Source: DATKFM01 sp046154965 (GTDB lineage: Bacteria > Pseudomonadota > Alphaproteobacteria > Dongiales > Dongiaceae). Taken from it: DNA of 64,000 nt. The stretch spans positions 62,001 to 126,000 of the forward strand of contig JBJXDY010000044.1 in assembly GCA_046154965.1 (NCBI GenBank). The letters run 5' to 3'. A program made the translations under genes and the position numbers. This document shows, piece by piece, positions 38,212-47,828 of the stretch. Under the pieces are notes generated by a model. The model was not told the origin of the DNA and did no database searches. It worked only from the letters and a program-made list of their open reading frames with translations. The first letter of the stretch is position 1, and each line of letters starts with the position of its first letter.

Positions 38212-39389
38212 TGGCCGAAGTCCAGATCAAGCCGATGACCATGAATTTCGGGCCGCAGCATCCCGCGGCCCACGGCGTGCTGCGCCTGGTCATGGAGATG
38301 GACGGCGAGATCGTCGAGCGGCTCGATCCCCATATCGGCCTGCTTCACCGGGGCACCGAGAAGCTGATCGAGTACAAGACCTATATTCAGGCCATCCCGT
38401 ATTTCGACCGGCTCGATTACGTGTCGCCAATGTGCCAGGAGCATGCCTTCGTCCTGGCGGTCGAGAAGCTGCTGGGCATCGAGGTGCCGGCGCGCGGCCA
38501 ATACATCCGCGTGCTGTTCGACGAGATCACCCGCATTCTCAACCATCTTCTGAACATTCCCGCCTACGCCATGGATGTGGGGGCCATGACCCCGTTCCTC
38601 TGGGCGTTCGAGCAGCGGGAACTGCTGATGGAGTTCTACGAGCGGGTCAGCGGCGCGCGGTTGCATGCGGCGTACTACCGGCCCGGCGGCGTGCATCAGG
38701 ACCTTCCGGCGGGCATTCTCGACGACATTGCGGCCTGGGCTGAGAAGTTCCCGGCGGTCATGGACGACATGGACGCGCTGCTGACCGAGAACCGAATCTT
38801 CAAGCAGCGGCTCGTCGACATCGGCAAGGTGACGGCCGAGCAGGCGATGGATTGGGGCTTCACCGGCCCTATGCTGCGCGCCTCCGGCGTGCCCTGGGAT
38901 CTGCGCAAGGCGCAGCCCTATATGGTCTACGACAAGATGGATTTCGACATCCCCATCGGCAGGAACGGCGACTGCTACGACCGCTATCTCGTGCGGTTCG
39001 AGGAGATGAAGCAGAGCCTGAAGATCGTAAAGCAATGCATCGCCCAAATGCCCGGCGGACCCGCCTGTTCGACCGACCGCAAAATCACGCCGCCGCCGCG
39101 CGGTGAAATGAAGCGCTCGATGGAGGCGCTGATCCATCATTTCAAGCTCTATACCGAAGGCTTCCATGTGCCGGCCGGCGAAACCTATACCGCGGTCGAA
39201 GCGCCCAAGGGCGAGTTCGGCGTCTATCTGGTGTCCGACGGCAGCAACAAGCCCTACCGCTGCAAGATCCGCGCGCCGGGCTTCGCCCATCTGCAGGCCA
39301 TCGATTTCTGTTCCCGCGGCTATATGCTGGCGGACTCCGTGGCCATCCTCGGCTCCATGGATATTGTTTTCGGCGAGATCGATCGATGA
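38211..39389 (+). CDS. nuoD: NADH-quinone oxidoreductase subunit D
   Basis: The 49-kDa subunit, which forms the quinone pocket with NuoB. MNFGPQHPAAHGVLRLVMEM holds the quinone-contacting histidine, and HRGTEKLIEYKTYIQAIPYFDRLDY and the closing ILGSMDIVFGEIDR are invariant family stretches. 392 residues. Its stop overlaps the nuoE start, again as ATGA. Confidence 0.97.
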   Translation: MAEVQIKPMTMNFGPQHPAAHGVLRLVMEMDGEIVERLDPHIGLLHRGTEKLIEYKTYIQAIPYFDRLDYVSPMCQEHAFVLAVEKLLGIEVPARGQYIRVLFDEITRILNHLLNIPAYAMDVGAMTPFLWAFEQRELLMEFYERVSGARLHAAYYRPGGVHQDLPAGILDDIAAWAEKFPAVMDDMDALLTENRIFKQRLVDIGKVTAEQAMDWGFTGPMLRASGVPWDLRKAQPYMVYDKMDFDIPIGRNGDCYDRYLVRFEEMKQSLKIVKQCIAQMPGGPACSTDRKITPPPRGEMKRSMEALIHHFKLYTEGFHVPAGETYTAVEAPKGEFGVYLVSDGSNKPYRCKIRAPGFAHLQAIDFCSRGYMLADSVAILGSMDIVFGEIDR

Positions 39390-40009
39390 GTGCGTCCACG
39401 AACAAAGAGACGGTGCAGCCCGCCAGCTTCGCCTTCACGCCGGAGAACCTGGCGGCGGCGAAGAAGTTCATGGCGAAGTATCCGGAAGGCCGGCAAGGCA
39501 GCGCCGTCATGGCGCTGCTGGATCTGGCGCAGCGCCAGCATGACGGCTGGCTGCCACGGGCGGCGATGGACCACGTGGCGGAGTTGCTGGATATGGCGCC
39601 GATCCGCGTTTATGAGGTCGCCACCTTCTACACCATGTTCAATCTGCAGCCGGTCGGCCGGCATCATATCCAGCTATGTCGCACCACGCCGTGCTGGCTG
39701 CGCGGCGCCGACGACCTGTCGAAGACCTGCCAGCGGAAGCTCGGCATCGGCCTCAGAGAGCGGACTGCCGACGGCATGTTCTCGCTGATGGAAGTCGAAT
39801 GCCTGGGCGCCTGTGTCAATGCGCCTGTCGTGCAGATCAATGACGATTTCTATGAAGACCTGGATCCGGCGAAACTCGAGGCGCTGCTGGACCGGCTCGC
39901 CAAGGGCGAAAAGCCGGCCATCGGCTCGCAGATCGGCCGGCAGAACTCGGCGCCGGTCGGCGGGCCGACGACGCTGAAGTCGGGCGCCAAGTCCGGGGCA
40001 GGGGAATAG
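39386..40009 (+). CDS. nuoE: NADH-quinone oxidoreductase subunit E
   Basis: The 24-kDa subunit holding [2Fe-2S] cluster N1a. Ligands are the C-x4-C in LCRTTPCWLRG and the C-x3-C in ECLGACVNAP. 207 residues, with a Lys/Gly/Ser-rich tail after residue 170 that is common in alphaproteobacteria. It overlaps nuoD by four bases and ends two bases before nuoF. Confidence 0.95.
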   Translation: MSASTNKETVQPASFAFTPENLAAAKKFMAKYPEGRQGSAVMALLDLAQRQHDGWLPRAAMDHVAELLDMAPIRVYEVATFYTMFNLQPVGRHHIQLCRTTPCWLRGADDLSKTCQRKLGIGLRERTADGMFSLMEVECLGACVNAPVVQINDDFYEDLDPAKLEALLDRLAKGEKPAIGSQIGRQNSAPVGGPTTLKSGAKSGAGE

Positions 40010-40010
40010 C

Positions 40011-41291
40011 ATGCTGCGCGACGAAGACCGTATCTTCCGCAATCTCTATGGCCAGGACGAATGGCGCTTGCCCGGCGCACGACGGCGCGGCCATTGGGAC
40101 AACACCAAGGACCTGCTGGCCCGTGGCCGTGACGCGATCATCGACGAGATAAAGAAGTCGGACCTGCGCGGCCGCGGCGGCGCCGGATTCCCCGCCGGCC
40201 TGAAATGGTCGTTCATGCCCAAGCAGTCGACGGGACGGCCGGCCTATCTTGTGGTCAATGCCGATGAGTCCGAGCCGGGCACCTGCAAGGACCGCGAGAT
40301 CCTCCGCTTCGACCCCCATATGCTGCTGGAAGGCTGCCTGGTCGCCGGTTTCGCCATGGGCACACAGGCCTGCTACATCTATATCCGCGGTGAGTTCTAT
40401 AACGAGGCGGTGAACCTGCAGGCCGCGATCGACGAAGCCTACGACACCGGCCTGATCGGCAAGAATGCCTGCGGCTCGGGTTACGACTATGACATCTATC
40501 TGCATCGCGGCGCCGGCGCCTATATCTGCGGCGAGGAAACTGCGTTGCTGGAAAGCCTGGAAGGCAAGAAGGGCCAGCCGCGGCTGAAACCGCCCTTTCC
40601 CGCGGCGATGGGGCTTTATGGCTGCCCGACCACCGTCAACAATGTGGAAACCATTGCCGTAGCGCCGACGATCCTGCGTCGCGGTGCAATCTGGTGGAGC
40701 GCGCTCGGCCGTCCGAAGAACACGGGTACCAAGATCTTCTGCATCTCCGGCCATGTGAACAAGCCGTGCAATGTGGAAGAAGAGATGGGCATTCCGCTGA
40801 AGACGCTGATCGAGACCCATGCCGGCGGCGTGCGAGGCGGTTGGGATAATCTGCTGGCGGTGATCCCCGGCGGGTCCTCGGTGCCCTTGCTGCCCAGGTC
40901 GATCTGCGAGACGGTACTGATGGATTTCGACTCCTTGCGCGAGATGAAGTCGGGTCTGGGCACGGCAGCCGTGATCGTGATGGACAAGTCGACGGACATC
41001 GTGGCGGCGATCGCGCGGCTGTCGCATTTCTACATGCATGAGAGCTGCGGCCAGTGCACTCCCTGCCGCGAAGGCACCGGCTGGATGTACCGGGTCATGC
41101 AGCGCATGGTGCGCGGCGATGCGGAGCTGTCGGAGATCGATGCCCTCGAAGATGTGACCAAGCAGGTCGAGGGTCACACGATCTGCGCGCTGGGCGATGC
41201 GGCGGCTTGGCCGATTCAGGGCCTGATCCGACATTTCCGGCCGGAACTCGAGCGCCGGATCAACGAATACCGCTCACGCAAGGCCGCTTGA
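40011..41291 (+). CDS. nuoF: NADH-quinone oxidoreductase subunit F
   Basis: The 51-kDa subunit that binds NADH and FMN and holds cluster N3. GRGGAGFPAGLKW and YLVVNADESEPGTCKDRE form the NADH/FMN site, GAGAYICGEETALLESLEG follows, and ESCGQCTPCREGTGWM with the later HTICALGDAAAWPIQG cysteine supplies the [4Fe-4S] ligands. 426 residues. Directly follows nuoE. Confidence 0.97.
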   Translation: MLRDEDRIFRNLYGQDEWRLPGARRRGHWDNTKDLLARGRDAIIDEIKKSDLRGRGGAGFPAGLKWSFMPKQSTGRPAYLVVNADESEPGTCKDREILRFDPHMLLEGCLVAGFAMGTQACYIYIRGEFYNEAVNLQAAIDEAYDTGLIGKNACGSGYDYDIYLHRGAGAYICGEETALLESLEGKKGQPRLKPPFPAAMGLYGCPTTVNNVETIAVAPTILRRGAIWWSALGRPKNTGTKIFCISGHVNKPCNVEEEMGIPLKTLIETHAGGVRGGWDNLLAVIPGGSSVPLLPRSICETVLMDFDSLREMKSGLGTAAVIVMDKSTDIVAAIARLSHFYMHESCGQCTPCREGTGWMYRVMQRMVRGDAELSEIDALEDVTKQVEGHTICALGDAAAWPIQGLIRHFRPELERRINEYRSRKAA

Positions 41292-41301
41292 GGAACAGCC
41301 C

Positions 41302-43365
41302 ATGCCCAAGCTGAGCATCGACGGCAAAGAGATCGAGGTCCCGGCGGGAATCACGGTGCTACAAGCTTGCGAGCTGGCGGGTGCCGAGATTCCACGCTTC
41401 TGCTACCACGAGCGCCTCTCGGTCGCCGGCAATTGCCGGATGTGCCTGGTGGAGATGGAAAAGTCGCCGAAGCCCATCGCCTCCTGCGCGATGCCCGTGG
41501 GCGACGGCATGGTGATCAAGACCAACACGCCGACGGTGAAGAAGGCGCGTAACGGCGTGATGGAATTCCTGCTGATCAACCATCCGCTCGACTGCCCGAT
41601 CTGCGATCAGGGCGGCGAATGCGACCTGCAGGACCAGGCCATGGCCTACGGCTTCGACAGCAGCCGCTACCGCGAGAACAAGCGCGCCGTCGAAGACAAG
41701 GACTTCGGACCCCTGGTCAAGACCGAGATGACGCGCTGCATCCATTGCACCCGCTGCATCCGTTTCTCGACCGAGGTTGCCGGCGTCGAGGAACTGGGCG
41801 CCACCGGCCGCGGTGAGCATATGGAAGTCACCACCTATGTGCAAAAGACGCTGAGCTCGGAGCTGTCGGCGAACATCATCGATCTCTGCCCCGTGGGCGC
41901 GCTGACCTCGAAGCCCTACGCCTTCATGGCGCGGCCATGGGAGCTGAAGAAGACCGAGAGTGTCGATGTGATGGATGCGGTCGGCAGCGCCATCCGTGTC
42001 GATACGCGCGGCAACGAAGTCATGCGCGTCCTGCCGCGCCTGAACGAAGCGGTGAACGAAGAGTGGATCTCCGACAAGACGCGCTTTGCCTGCGACGGCC
42101 TGAAGCGGCAGCGGTTGGACCGGCCCTATGTGCGCCGTGACGGCAAGTTGCAGCCGGCAAGCTGGGACGAGGCTTTCGCTGCCATCGCCAAGCGTCTCCA
42201 GGGCGTAGCCGGGCACCGCATGGCCGCCATTGCCGGCGACCATGCTGACGTCGAAGCGATGTTCGCGCTCAAGGAACTATTGAGCGCGCTCGGCTCGACG
42301 AACATGGATTGCCGTCAGGACGGCGCGATGATCGATCCGCGGCAGCGGGTGGGCTATCTGTTCAACACGGGAATCGCCGGGATCGACCAGGCCGACGCCA
42401 TCCTGATCGTCGGCGGCAATCCGCGCCAGGAGGCGCCGATCATCAATGCCCGCATCCGCAAGCGTTTCCTGCAGGGCGGTGTGAAGATCGGCGTGATTGG
42501 GCCGAAGCTGGACCTGACCTACAAGTACGAGAATCTGGGCGCCGGGCCGCAGACCCTGGCCGAGATCGCCGACGGCCGGCACAAATTCGCCGAGGTGCTG
42601 AAGGCGGCGAAGAATCCGATGCTGATCCTCGGCGCGGGCGCGCTGCGGCGGCGTGATGGCCCTGCGATCCATAATCTTGCCCAGCGCGCGGCGCAGGCTT
42701 GCGGCTTGGTGCGTGAAGGCTGGAACGGCTTCAACCTCCTTCATCTTGCAGCCGGGCGCGTCGGCGGCCTCGAGGTCGGTTTCGTGCCAGGGACCGGCGG
42801 CCGCGATGTCACCGGCATTCTTACCGGTGCAGGCGAAGGCGAGATCGAGGTGGTATATCTGCTTGGCGCCGATGAAATCGAGATGGCGAAGCTGGGCAAG
42901 GCCTTTGTCATTTATCAGGGCCACCATGGCGATGCCGGCGCTCACCGCGCCGATGTCATCCTGCCCGGCGCAGCTTATACCGAGAAGTCCGCGACCTATG
43001 TGAACACCGAAGGCCGCGTGCAGCGTACGGCGCTGGCGGCCTTCCCGCCGGGCGATGCTCGCGAGGATTGGACGATCATTCGCGCCCTGTCGGATGTGCT
43101 GGGCCGGCGCTTGCCTTTCGACAGCATCAACCAACTCCAGCGGCGCCTCTTCACCGCCATTCCCCGGTTCCAGGAGTTGGACACTGTGAAGCCGGCAGCC
43201 TGGGCTGAATTCGGGCAGCCAGGCAATATCGACGCGGCGCCATTTGTGATGCCGATAGCCAACTTCTACATGACCGACCCGATCAGCCGCGCCTCCGAGA
43301 CCATGGCGCAATGCACCGAAGCCTTCGGCGCCGGACAGACGCAGAAGACGGGCACCCATGGATAG
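41302..43365 (+). CDS. nuoG: NADH-quinone oxidoreductase subunit G
   Basis: The 75-kDa iron-sulfur subunit, 687 residues. The ferredoxin-like start has CYHERLSVAGNCRMCLVEME for N1b. INHPLDCPICDQGGECDLQD contains the cysteines of N5/N4 type clusters, and CIHCTRCIRFSTEVAG with DLCPVGALTSKPYAF completes them. The C-terminal two thirds is a molybdopterin-oxidoreductase-like domain without the cofactor. It overlaps nuoH by eight bases. Confidence 0.96.
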   Translation: MPKLSIDGKEIEVPAGITVLQACELAGAEIPRFCYHERLSVAGNCRMCLVEMEKSPKPIASCAMPVGDGMVIKTNTPTVKKARNGVMEFLLINHPLDCPICDQGGECDLQDQAMAYGFDSSRYRENKRAVEDKDFGPLVKTEMTRCIHCTRCIRFSTEVAGVEELGATGRGEHMEVTTYVQKTLSSELSANIIDLCPVGALTSKPYAFMARPWELKKTESVDVMDAVGSAIRVDTRGNEVMRVLPRLNEAVNEEWISDKTRFACDGLKRQRLDRPYVRRDGKLQPASWDEAFAAIAKRLQGVAGHRMAAIAGDHADVEAMFALKELLSALGSTNMDCRQDGAMIDPRQRVGYLFNTGIAGIDQADAILIVGGNPRQEAPIINARIRKRFLQGGVKIGVIGPKLDLTYKYENLGAGPQTLAEIADGRHKFAEVLKAAKNPMLILGAGALRRRDGPAIHNLAQRAAQACGLVREGWNGFNLLHLAAGRVGGLEVGFVPGTGGRDVTGILTGAGEGEIEVVYLLGADEIEMAKLGKAFVIYQGHHGDAGAHRADVILPGAAYTEKSATYVNTEGRVQRTALAAFPPGDAREDWTIIRALSDVLGRRLPFDSINQLQRRLFTAIPRFQELDTVKPAAWAEFGQPGNIDAAPFVMPIANFYMTDPISRASETMAQCTEAFGAGQTQKTGTHG

Positions 43366-44407
43366 CCTTCTGACCTCAATATCCGGCTTCATGGCGACAC
43401 CGACCGGGGAGGGGCTCCTGATCGTCGTCTATATCCTGTGCATCGTCGTGCCGCTGTTGCTCTGCGTCGCCTATCTGACCTACGCCGAGCGTAAGGTCAT
43501 CGCCAAGGTTCAGCTCCGCAAGGGGCCGAATGTGGTGGGTCCGTTCGGCCTGCTGCAGCCGATCGCCGACGGCATCAAGCTGGTGGCTAAGGAAACCATT
43601 ATACCCACCGGCGCCAACCGCGTCGTCTTCCTCATCGCGCCGATGATCACCTTCGTCCTGGCCCTGGTGGCCTGGGCGGTGATTCCGTTCGGCGCAACAG
43701 CCGTGCTGTCCGACATCAATGTCGGCATTCTCTATCTCTTCGCCATCTCGTCGCTCGGCGTCTACGGCATCATCATGGCCGGCTGGGCCAGTAACTCGAA
43801 GTATCCGTTTCTTGGCGGATTGCGCTCGGCAGCGCAGATGGTGTCCTACGAAGTCTCCATCGGCTTCGTGATCATCACGGTTCTGATCTGCGCCGGCTCG
43901 CTTAATCTGAATACCATTGTAGAGAGCCAGGGCGGCGGCTTCTGGCACTGGTACATCTTCAACAATTTCGGACTGCTGCTGCCGATGGCAGTTATCTTCT
44001 TTATCTCCGGTCTCGCGGAAACCAATCGCGCGCCCTTCGATTTGCCGGAAGCGGAAGCCGAGCTGGTCGCCGGCTATTTCTCCGAGTATTCGTCCATGAG
44101 CTTCGGCCTGTTCTTCCTGGGCGAATACGCGAACATGATTCTCATGAGCGCGATGACCACCATCCTGTTCCTGGGCGGATGGCAGCCGCCGTTCGAGTTC
44201 CTAGCATTCATCCCCGGATGGATTTGGTTCTTCGGCAAGATCAGCTTCGTGCTGTTCCTGTTCCTGCTGGTGCGCGCCACCTATCCGCGCTACCGCTACG
44301 ATCAACTCATGCGGCTGGGCTGGAAGGTCTTCCTGCCGCTTTCCCTTTTCTGGGTTGTGCTGACCGCGGGCATCGTCCTGTTGGTCGGCAAGAACCCGGC
44401 GCTGTGA
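43358..44407 (+). CDS. nuoH: NADH-quinone oxidoreductase subunit H
   Basis: The membrane subunit that joins the peripheral arm and forms part of the quinone tunnel, with about eight transmembrane helices in 349 residues. Diagnostic stretches are AYLTYAERKVIAKVQLRKGP, GPFGLLQPIADGIKL and GLAETNRAPFDLPEAEAELV. Separated from nuoI by ten bases. Confidence 0.97.
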   Translation: MDSLLTSISGFMATPTGEGLLIVVYILCIVVPLLLCVAYLTYAERKVIAKVQLRKGPNVVGPFGLLQPIADGIKLVAKETIIPTGANRVVFLIAPMITFVLALVAWAVIPFGATAVLSDINVGILYLFAISSLGVYGIIMAGWASNSKYPFLGGLRSAAQMVSYEVSIGFVIITVLICAGSLNLNTIVESQGGGFWHWYIFNNFGLLLPMAVIFFISGLAETNRAPFDLPEAEAELVAGYFSEYSSMSFGLFFLGEYANMILMSAMTTILFLGGWQPPFEFLAFIPGWIWFFGKISFVLFLFLLVRATYPRYRYDQLMRLGWKVFLPLSLFWVVLTAGIVLLVGKNPAL

Positions 44408-44417
44408 GGAGAACGCC

Positions 44418-44906
44418 ATGGGCTCTGTCTCGCGCGGATTGAAATCGCTGTTGCTGAAGGAACTGGTGTCCGGCCTGTTCCTGACTACCCGGTACATGTT
44501 CAAGAAGCCGGTAACGATCAACTATCCTTATGAAAAGGGTCCGCTCAGCCCGCGCTTCCGCGGCGAACATGTGCTGCGACGCTATCCTAACGGCGAAGAG
44601 CGCTGCATTGCCTGCAAGCTCTGCGAGGCCGTCTGCCCGGCGCAGGCCATTACCATCGAGGCGGAGCCGCGGGAAGACGGCAGCCGCCGCACCACCCGCT
44701 ACGACATCGACATGACGAAATGCATCTATTGCGGCCTGTGCCAGGAGGCCTGCCCGGTCGATGCCATCGTTGAGGGACCAAATTTCGAGTTCGCCACGGA
44801 AACCCGCGAGGAACTCTTTTACAACAAGGAGAAACTGCTGGCGAACGGTGACCGCTGGGAATCGGAGATCGCCAATAACCTGTCGCTCGACGCGCCCTAT
44901 CGCTAG
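44418..44906 (+). CDS. nuoI: NADH-quinone oxidoreductase subunit I
   Basis: The 23-kDa ferredoxin-like subunit with clusters N6a and N6b. The two [4Fe-4S] motifs are CIACKLCEAVCPAQAI and CIYCGLCQEACPVDAIVEG. 162 residues. It is a peripheral-arm protein that passes electrons to NuoB. Confidence 0.97.
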   Translation: MGSVSRGLKSLLLKELVSGLFLTTRYMFKKPVTINYPYEKGPLSPRFRGEHVLRRYPNGEERCIACKLCEAVCPAQAITIEAEPREDGSRRTTRYDIDMTKCIYCGLCQEACPVDAIVEGPNFEFATETREELFYNKEKLLANGDRWESEIANNLSLDAPYR

Positions 44907-44951
44907 GCACCGGCGGACGGGATTGAAAGGGGAAGGGGTCAGGCGCAGGCG

Positions 44952-45563
44952 ATGATTATCCAGACGCTCGCCTTCTATTTGTTCGCGGTCATCAGCGTCG
45001 TTGCCGGCGCCATGGTGATTTCCGCGCGCAATCCCGTGCATTCCGTGCTGTTCCTGATCCTAGCGTTTTTTTCCTCCGCCGGGTTGTTCGTGCTCATGGG
45101 CGCTGAGTTTCTGGCGATGATCCTGGTGGTCGTCTATGTCGGCGCTGTCGCCGTGCTGTTCCTGTTTGTGGTCATGATGCTCGACATCAATTTCGTCGAG
45201 TTACGCGCGGGCTTCCTGCGATACTCGCCGATCGGCGCCCTGGTGGGCGTGGTGCTGCTGATCGAGCTGGGCATCGGCTTCACGGCATGGCACGCGGTGC
45301 CTGTCGCGAGCGGCAATGTACCGGCCATTTCCACCGATCCCGCTATGACCAATACCCATGCCCTCGGTCTCATCCTCTATACGAGATATTTCTATCTGTT
45401 CCAGGCCGCCGGCCTGATTCTGCTGGTGGCCATGATCGGCGCCATCGTTCTGACGTTGCGCCAGCGCGAAGGCGTGCGTCGTCAATCGATCAGCGCCCAG
45501 GTTGGCCGTCACAGGGAAGACACCCTGGAAGTGCGCAAAGTCCAAAGCGGGAGCGGCGTCTGA
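44952..45563 (+). CDS. nuoJ: NADH-quinone oxidoreductase subunit J
   Basis: A five-helix membrane subunit, 203 residues (AFYLFAVISVVAGAMVIS, NPVHSVLFLILAFFSSAG, LVVVYVGAVAVLFLFVVMML). The glycine-rich third helix holds the pi-bulge region involved in coupling. The C-terminal tail is hydrophilic. Its stop overlaps the nuoK start (TGATG). Confidence 0.94.
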   Translation: MIIQTLAFYLFAVISVVAGAMVISARNPVHSVLFLILAFFSSAGLFVLMGAEFLAMILVVVYVGAVAVLFLFVVMMLDINFVELRAGFLRYSPIGALVGVVLLIELGIGFTAWHAVPVASGNVPAISTDPAMTNTHALGLILYTRYFYLFQAAGLILLVAMIGAIVLTLRQREGVRRQSISAQVGRHREDTLEVRKVQSGSGV

Positions 45564-45874
45564 TGGCCCCCATCGGTCTCGAACATTACCTCACGGTTGC
45601 CGCGATCCTGTTCACCCTCGGCATCTTCGGCATCTTTCTGAACCGGAAGAACGTCATCATCATCCTGATGTCGGTCGAGTTGATGCTGCTGGCGGTGAAC
45701 ATCAATTTCGTCGCCTTCTCGACCCATCTGGGCAACCTGCTGGGACAGGTCTTCGCCATGTTCGTGCTGACCGTCGCGGCCGCGGAAGCCGCCATTGGCC
45801 TGGCGATCCTGGTGGTTTACTTCCGCAATCGCGGCTCCATCGCGGTTGAAGACATCAATATGATGAAGGGCTGA
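45563..45874 (+). CDS. nuoK: NADH-quinone oxidoreductase subunit K
   Basis: A three-helix membrane subunit of 103 residues. The two buried glutamates needed for proton transfer are in SVELMLLAVNINFVAFS and AAAEAAIGLAILVVYFR. I start at MAPIGLEHYLTVAAILFTLG. The same frame is open far upstream only because it shadows nuoJ. Confidence 0.95.
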   Translation: MAPIGLEHYLTVAAILFTLGIFGIFLNRKNVIIILMSVELMLLAVNINFVAFSTHLGNLLGQVFAMFVLTVAAAEAAIGLAILVVYFRNRGSIAVEDINMMKG

Positions 45875-45878
45875 GGCG

Positions 45879-47825
45879 ATGGATGTGGCCCTCGTATTCC
45901 TGCCGTTGGCGGGCGCGATTATCGCGGGCCTGTTCGGCCGTATGATCGGCGACCGGGGCGCCCAATGGGTGACCTGCAGCTTCATGCTGGTGTCGGCGGT
46001 GCTGGCGGTCATCGCCTTTGTCGATGTCATCTACAACGCCAACTCGCGCACCACGGAGCTGTTCACCTGGTTCGACAGCGGCGCCTTCGAGGCCTCCTGG
46101 GCGATTCGCGTCGACAATCTCACGGCCGTCATGCTCGTGGTGGTCAGCGGCGTATCATCCATGGTGCATGTCTATTCCGTGGGCTACATGTCCCACGATC
46201 ATTCGATCCCGCGGTTCATGTCCTATCTCAGCCTGTTCACCTTCTGCATGCTGATGCTCGTGACCGCCGATAACTTCATGCAGATGTTCTTCGGCTGGGA
46301 GGGCGTCGGCCTCTGTTCCTACTTGCTGATCGGCTTCTGGTACGACCGACCTTCGGCCAATGCCGCGGCGATCAAGGCGTTCCTGGTCAATCGCGTCGGC
46401 GATTTCGGCTTTGCCCTCGGCATCATGGGCGTGTTCCTGATTTTCAACTCCGTGGATTTCAATACGGTATTCGCCGCATCGCCAAGCAAGGCAGGCGCCT
46501 CCATGGAATTCCTGGGCCAGCAGTTCGACGTCATGACGACGCTGTGCCTGCTGCTGTTCATCGGCGCCATGGGCAAGTCGGCGCAGATTCTGCTGCACAC
46601 CTGGCTACCCGACGCGATGGAAGGCCCGACGCCGGTCTCCGCCCTGATCCATGCGGCCACCATGGTGACGGCCGGCGTATTCATGGTCTGCCGCCTGTCG
46701 CCGATGTTCGAACAGGCGCCGTTCGCGCTTGAGGTCGTCACCTTCATCGGCGCGACCACCGCGATCTTCGCGGCCACCGTCGGCCTTTGCCAGAACGACA
46801 TCAAGCGGGTCATCGCCTATTCTACCTGCAGCCAGCTCGGCTACATGTTTTTCGCAGCCGGGGTCTCCGCCTACGGCGCGGCCATGTTCCACCTGTTCAC
46901 CCATGCCTTCTTCAAGGCGCTGCTATTCCTCGGCGCGGGTTCGGTGATCCACGCCATGTCCGGCGAGCAGGACATGCGCAAGATGGGCGGCATCTACAAG
47001 TTGGTACCCTATACCTATGCGCTGATGTGGATCGGCAGCCTGGCCCTCGGCGGCATCGGTATTCCCGGCGTCTTCGGCTTTGCCGGCTTCTATTCCAAGG
47101 ATGTGATCTTGGAGTCGGCCTGGGGTGCCCATAGCGGTGTCGGCAGCTATGCCTTCTGGCTGGGCGTGATCGCGGCCTTGCTGACGGCGTTCTACTCCTG
47201 GCGCCTGCTGTTCATGACCTTCCACGGTCCGTCGCGGGCGGATCACCATACTCTCGAACATGCCCATGAATCGCCGTGGATCATGCTGGCGCCGCTGGTG
47301 GTGCTGGCAATCGGCGCGGTGTTTGCCGGGTTTGTTTTCGCAGAAGGTTTCGTCGGCGAGGGTATCGGGCATTTCTGGGCGGCGTCCATTCCGGCTGAGC
47401 CGCATCAACATGCCTTGGAAGCCGCCCATCATGCGCCGGCGTGGGTCAAATGGGCGCCTCTCTTCGTTGCGGTGGTGGGTATCGGCTTGGCTTACATCTT
47501 CTACATCGCCATGCCATCGCTGCCCGAGCTTGTCGCTTCGATGTTCCGTCCGGTCTATTTGTTCTTCCTGAACAAGTGGTACTTCGACGAGTTCTATGAC
47601 TGGCTGTTTGTGCGGCCGGCGCATCTGCTCGGACGCGGCCTTTGGAAGTCCGGCGACGGTGCCGTCATCGACGGGGTCGGGCCCGATGGCGTTGCGGCGG
47701 CGACGCTGCAGATGGCCCGGCGCGCCGGACGGCTGCAGAGCGGCTACGTCTACCACTATGCCTTCGCCATGCTGATCGGTGTCGTGGCGCTGTTGACCTG
47801 GTATCTGTTTGCGCACGGCAGGTAA
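45879..47825 (+). CDS. nuoL: NADH-quinone oxidoreductase subunit L
   Basis: The distal antiporter-like proton-pumping subunit, 648 residues with about 16 transmembrane helices and the long lateral helix near the C-terminus. FFGWEGVGLCSYLLIGFWY contains the key glutamate. GKSAQILLHTWLPDAMEGPT and ALIHAATMVTAGVFM are conserved antiporter stretches. It has a histidine-rich loop near residue 510 (EPHQHALEAAHHAPAWVK). Confidence 0.96.
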   Translation: MDVALVFLPLAGAIIAGLFGRMIGDRGAQWVTCSFMLVSAVLAVIAFVDVIYNANSRTTELFTWFDSGAFEASWAIRVDNLTAVMLVVVSGVSSMVHVYSVGYMSHDHSIPRFMSYLSLFTFCMLMLVTADNFMQMFFGWEGVGLCSYLLIGFWYDRPSANAAAIKAFLVNRVGDFGFALGIMGVFLIFNSVDFNTVFAASPSKAGASMEFLGQQFDVMTTLCLLLFIGAMGKSAQILLHTWLPDAMEGPTPVSALIHAATMVTAGVFMVCRLSPMFEQAPFALEVVTFIGATTAIFAATVGLCQNDIKRVIAYSTCSQLGYMFFAAGVSAYGAAMFHLFTHAFFKALLFLGAGSVIHAMSGEQDMRKMGGIYKLVPYTYALMWIGSLALGGIGIPGVFGFAGFYSKDVILESAWGAHSGVGSYAFWLGVIAALLTAFYSWRLLFMTFHGPSRADHHTLEHAHESPWIMLAPLVVLAIGAVFAGFVFAEGFVGEGIGHFWAASIPAEPHQHALEAAHHAPAWVKWAPLFVAVVGIGLAYIFYIAMPSLPELVASMFRPVYLFFLNKWYFDEFYDWLFVRPAHLLGRGLWKSGDGAVIDGVGPDGVAAATLQMARRAGRLQSGYVYHYAFAMLIGVVALLTWYLFAHGR

Positions 47826-47828
47826 GCG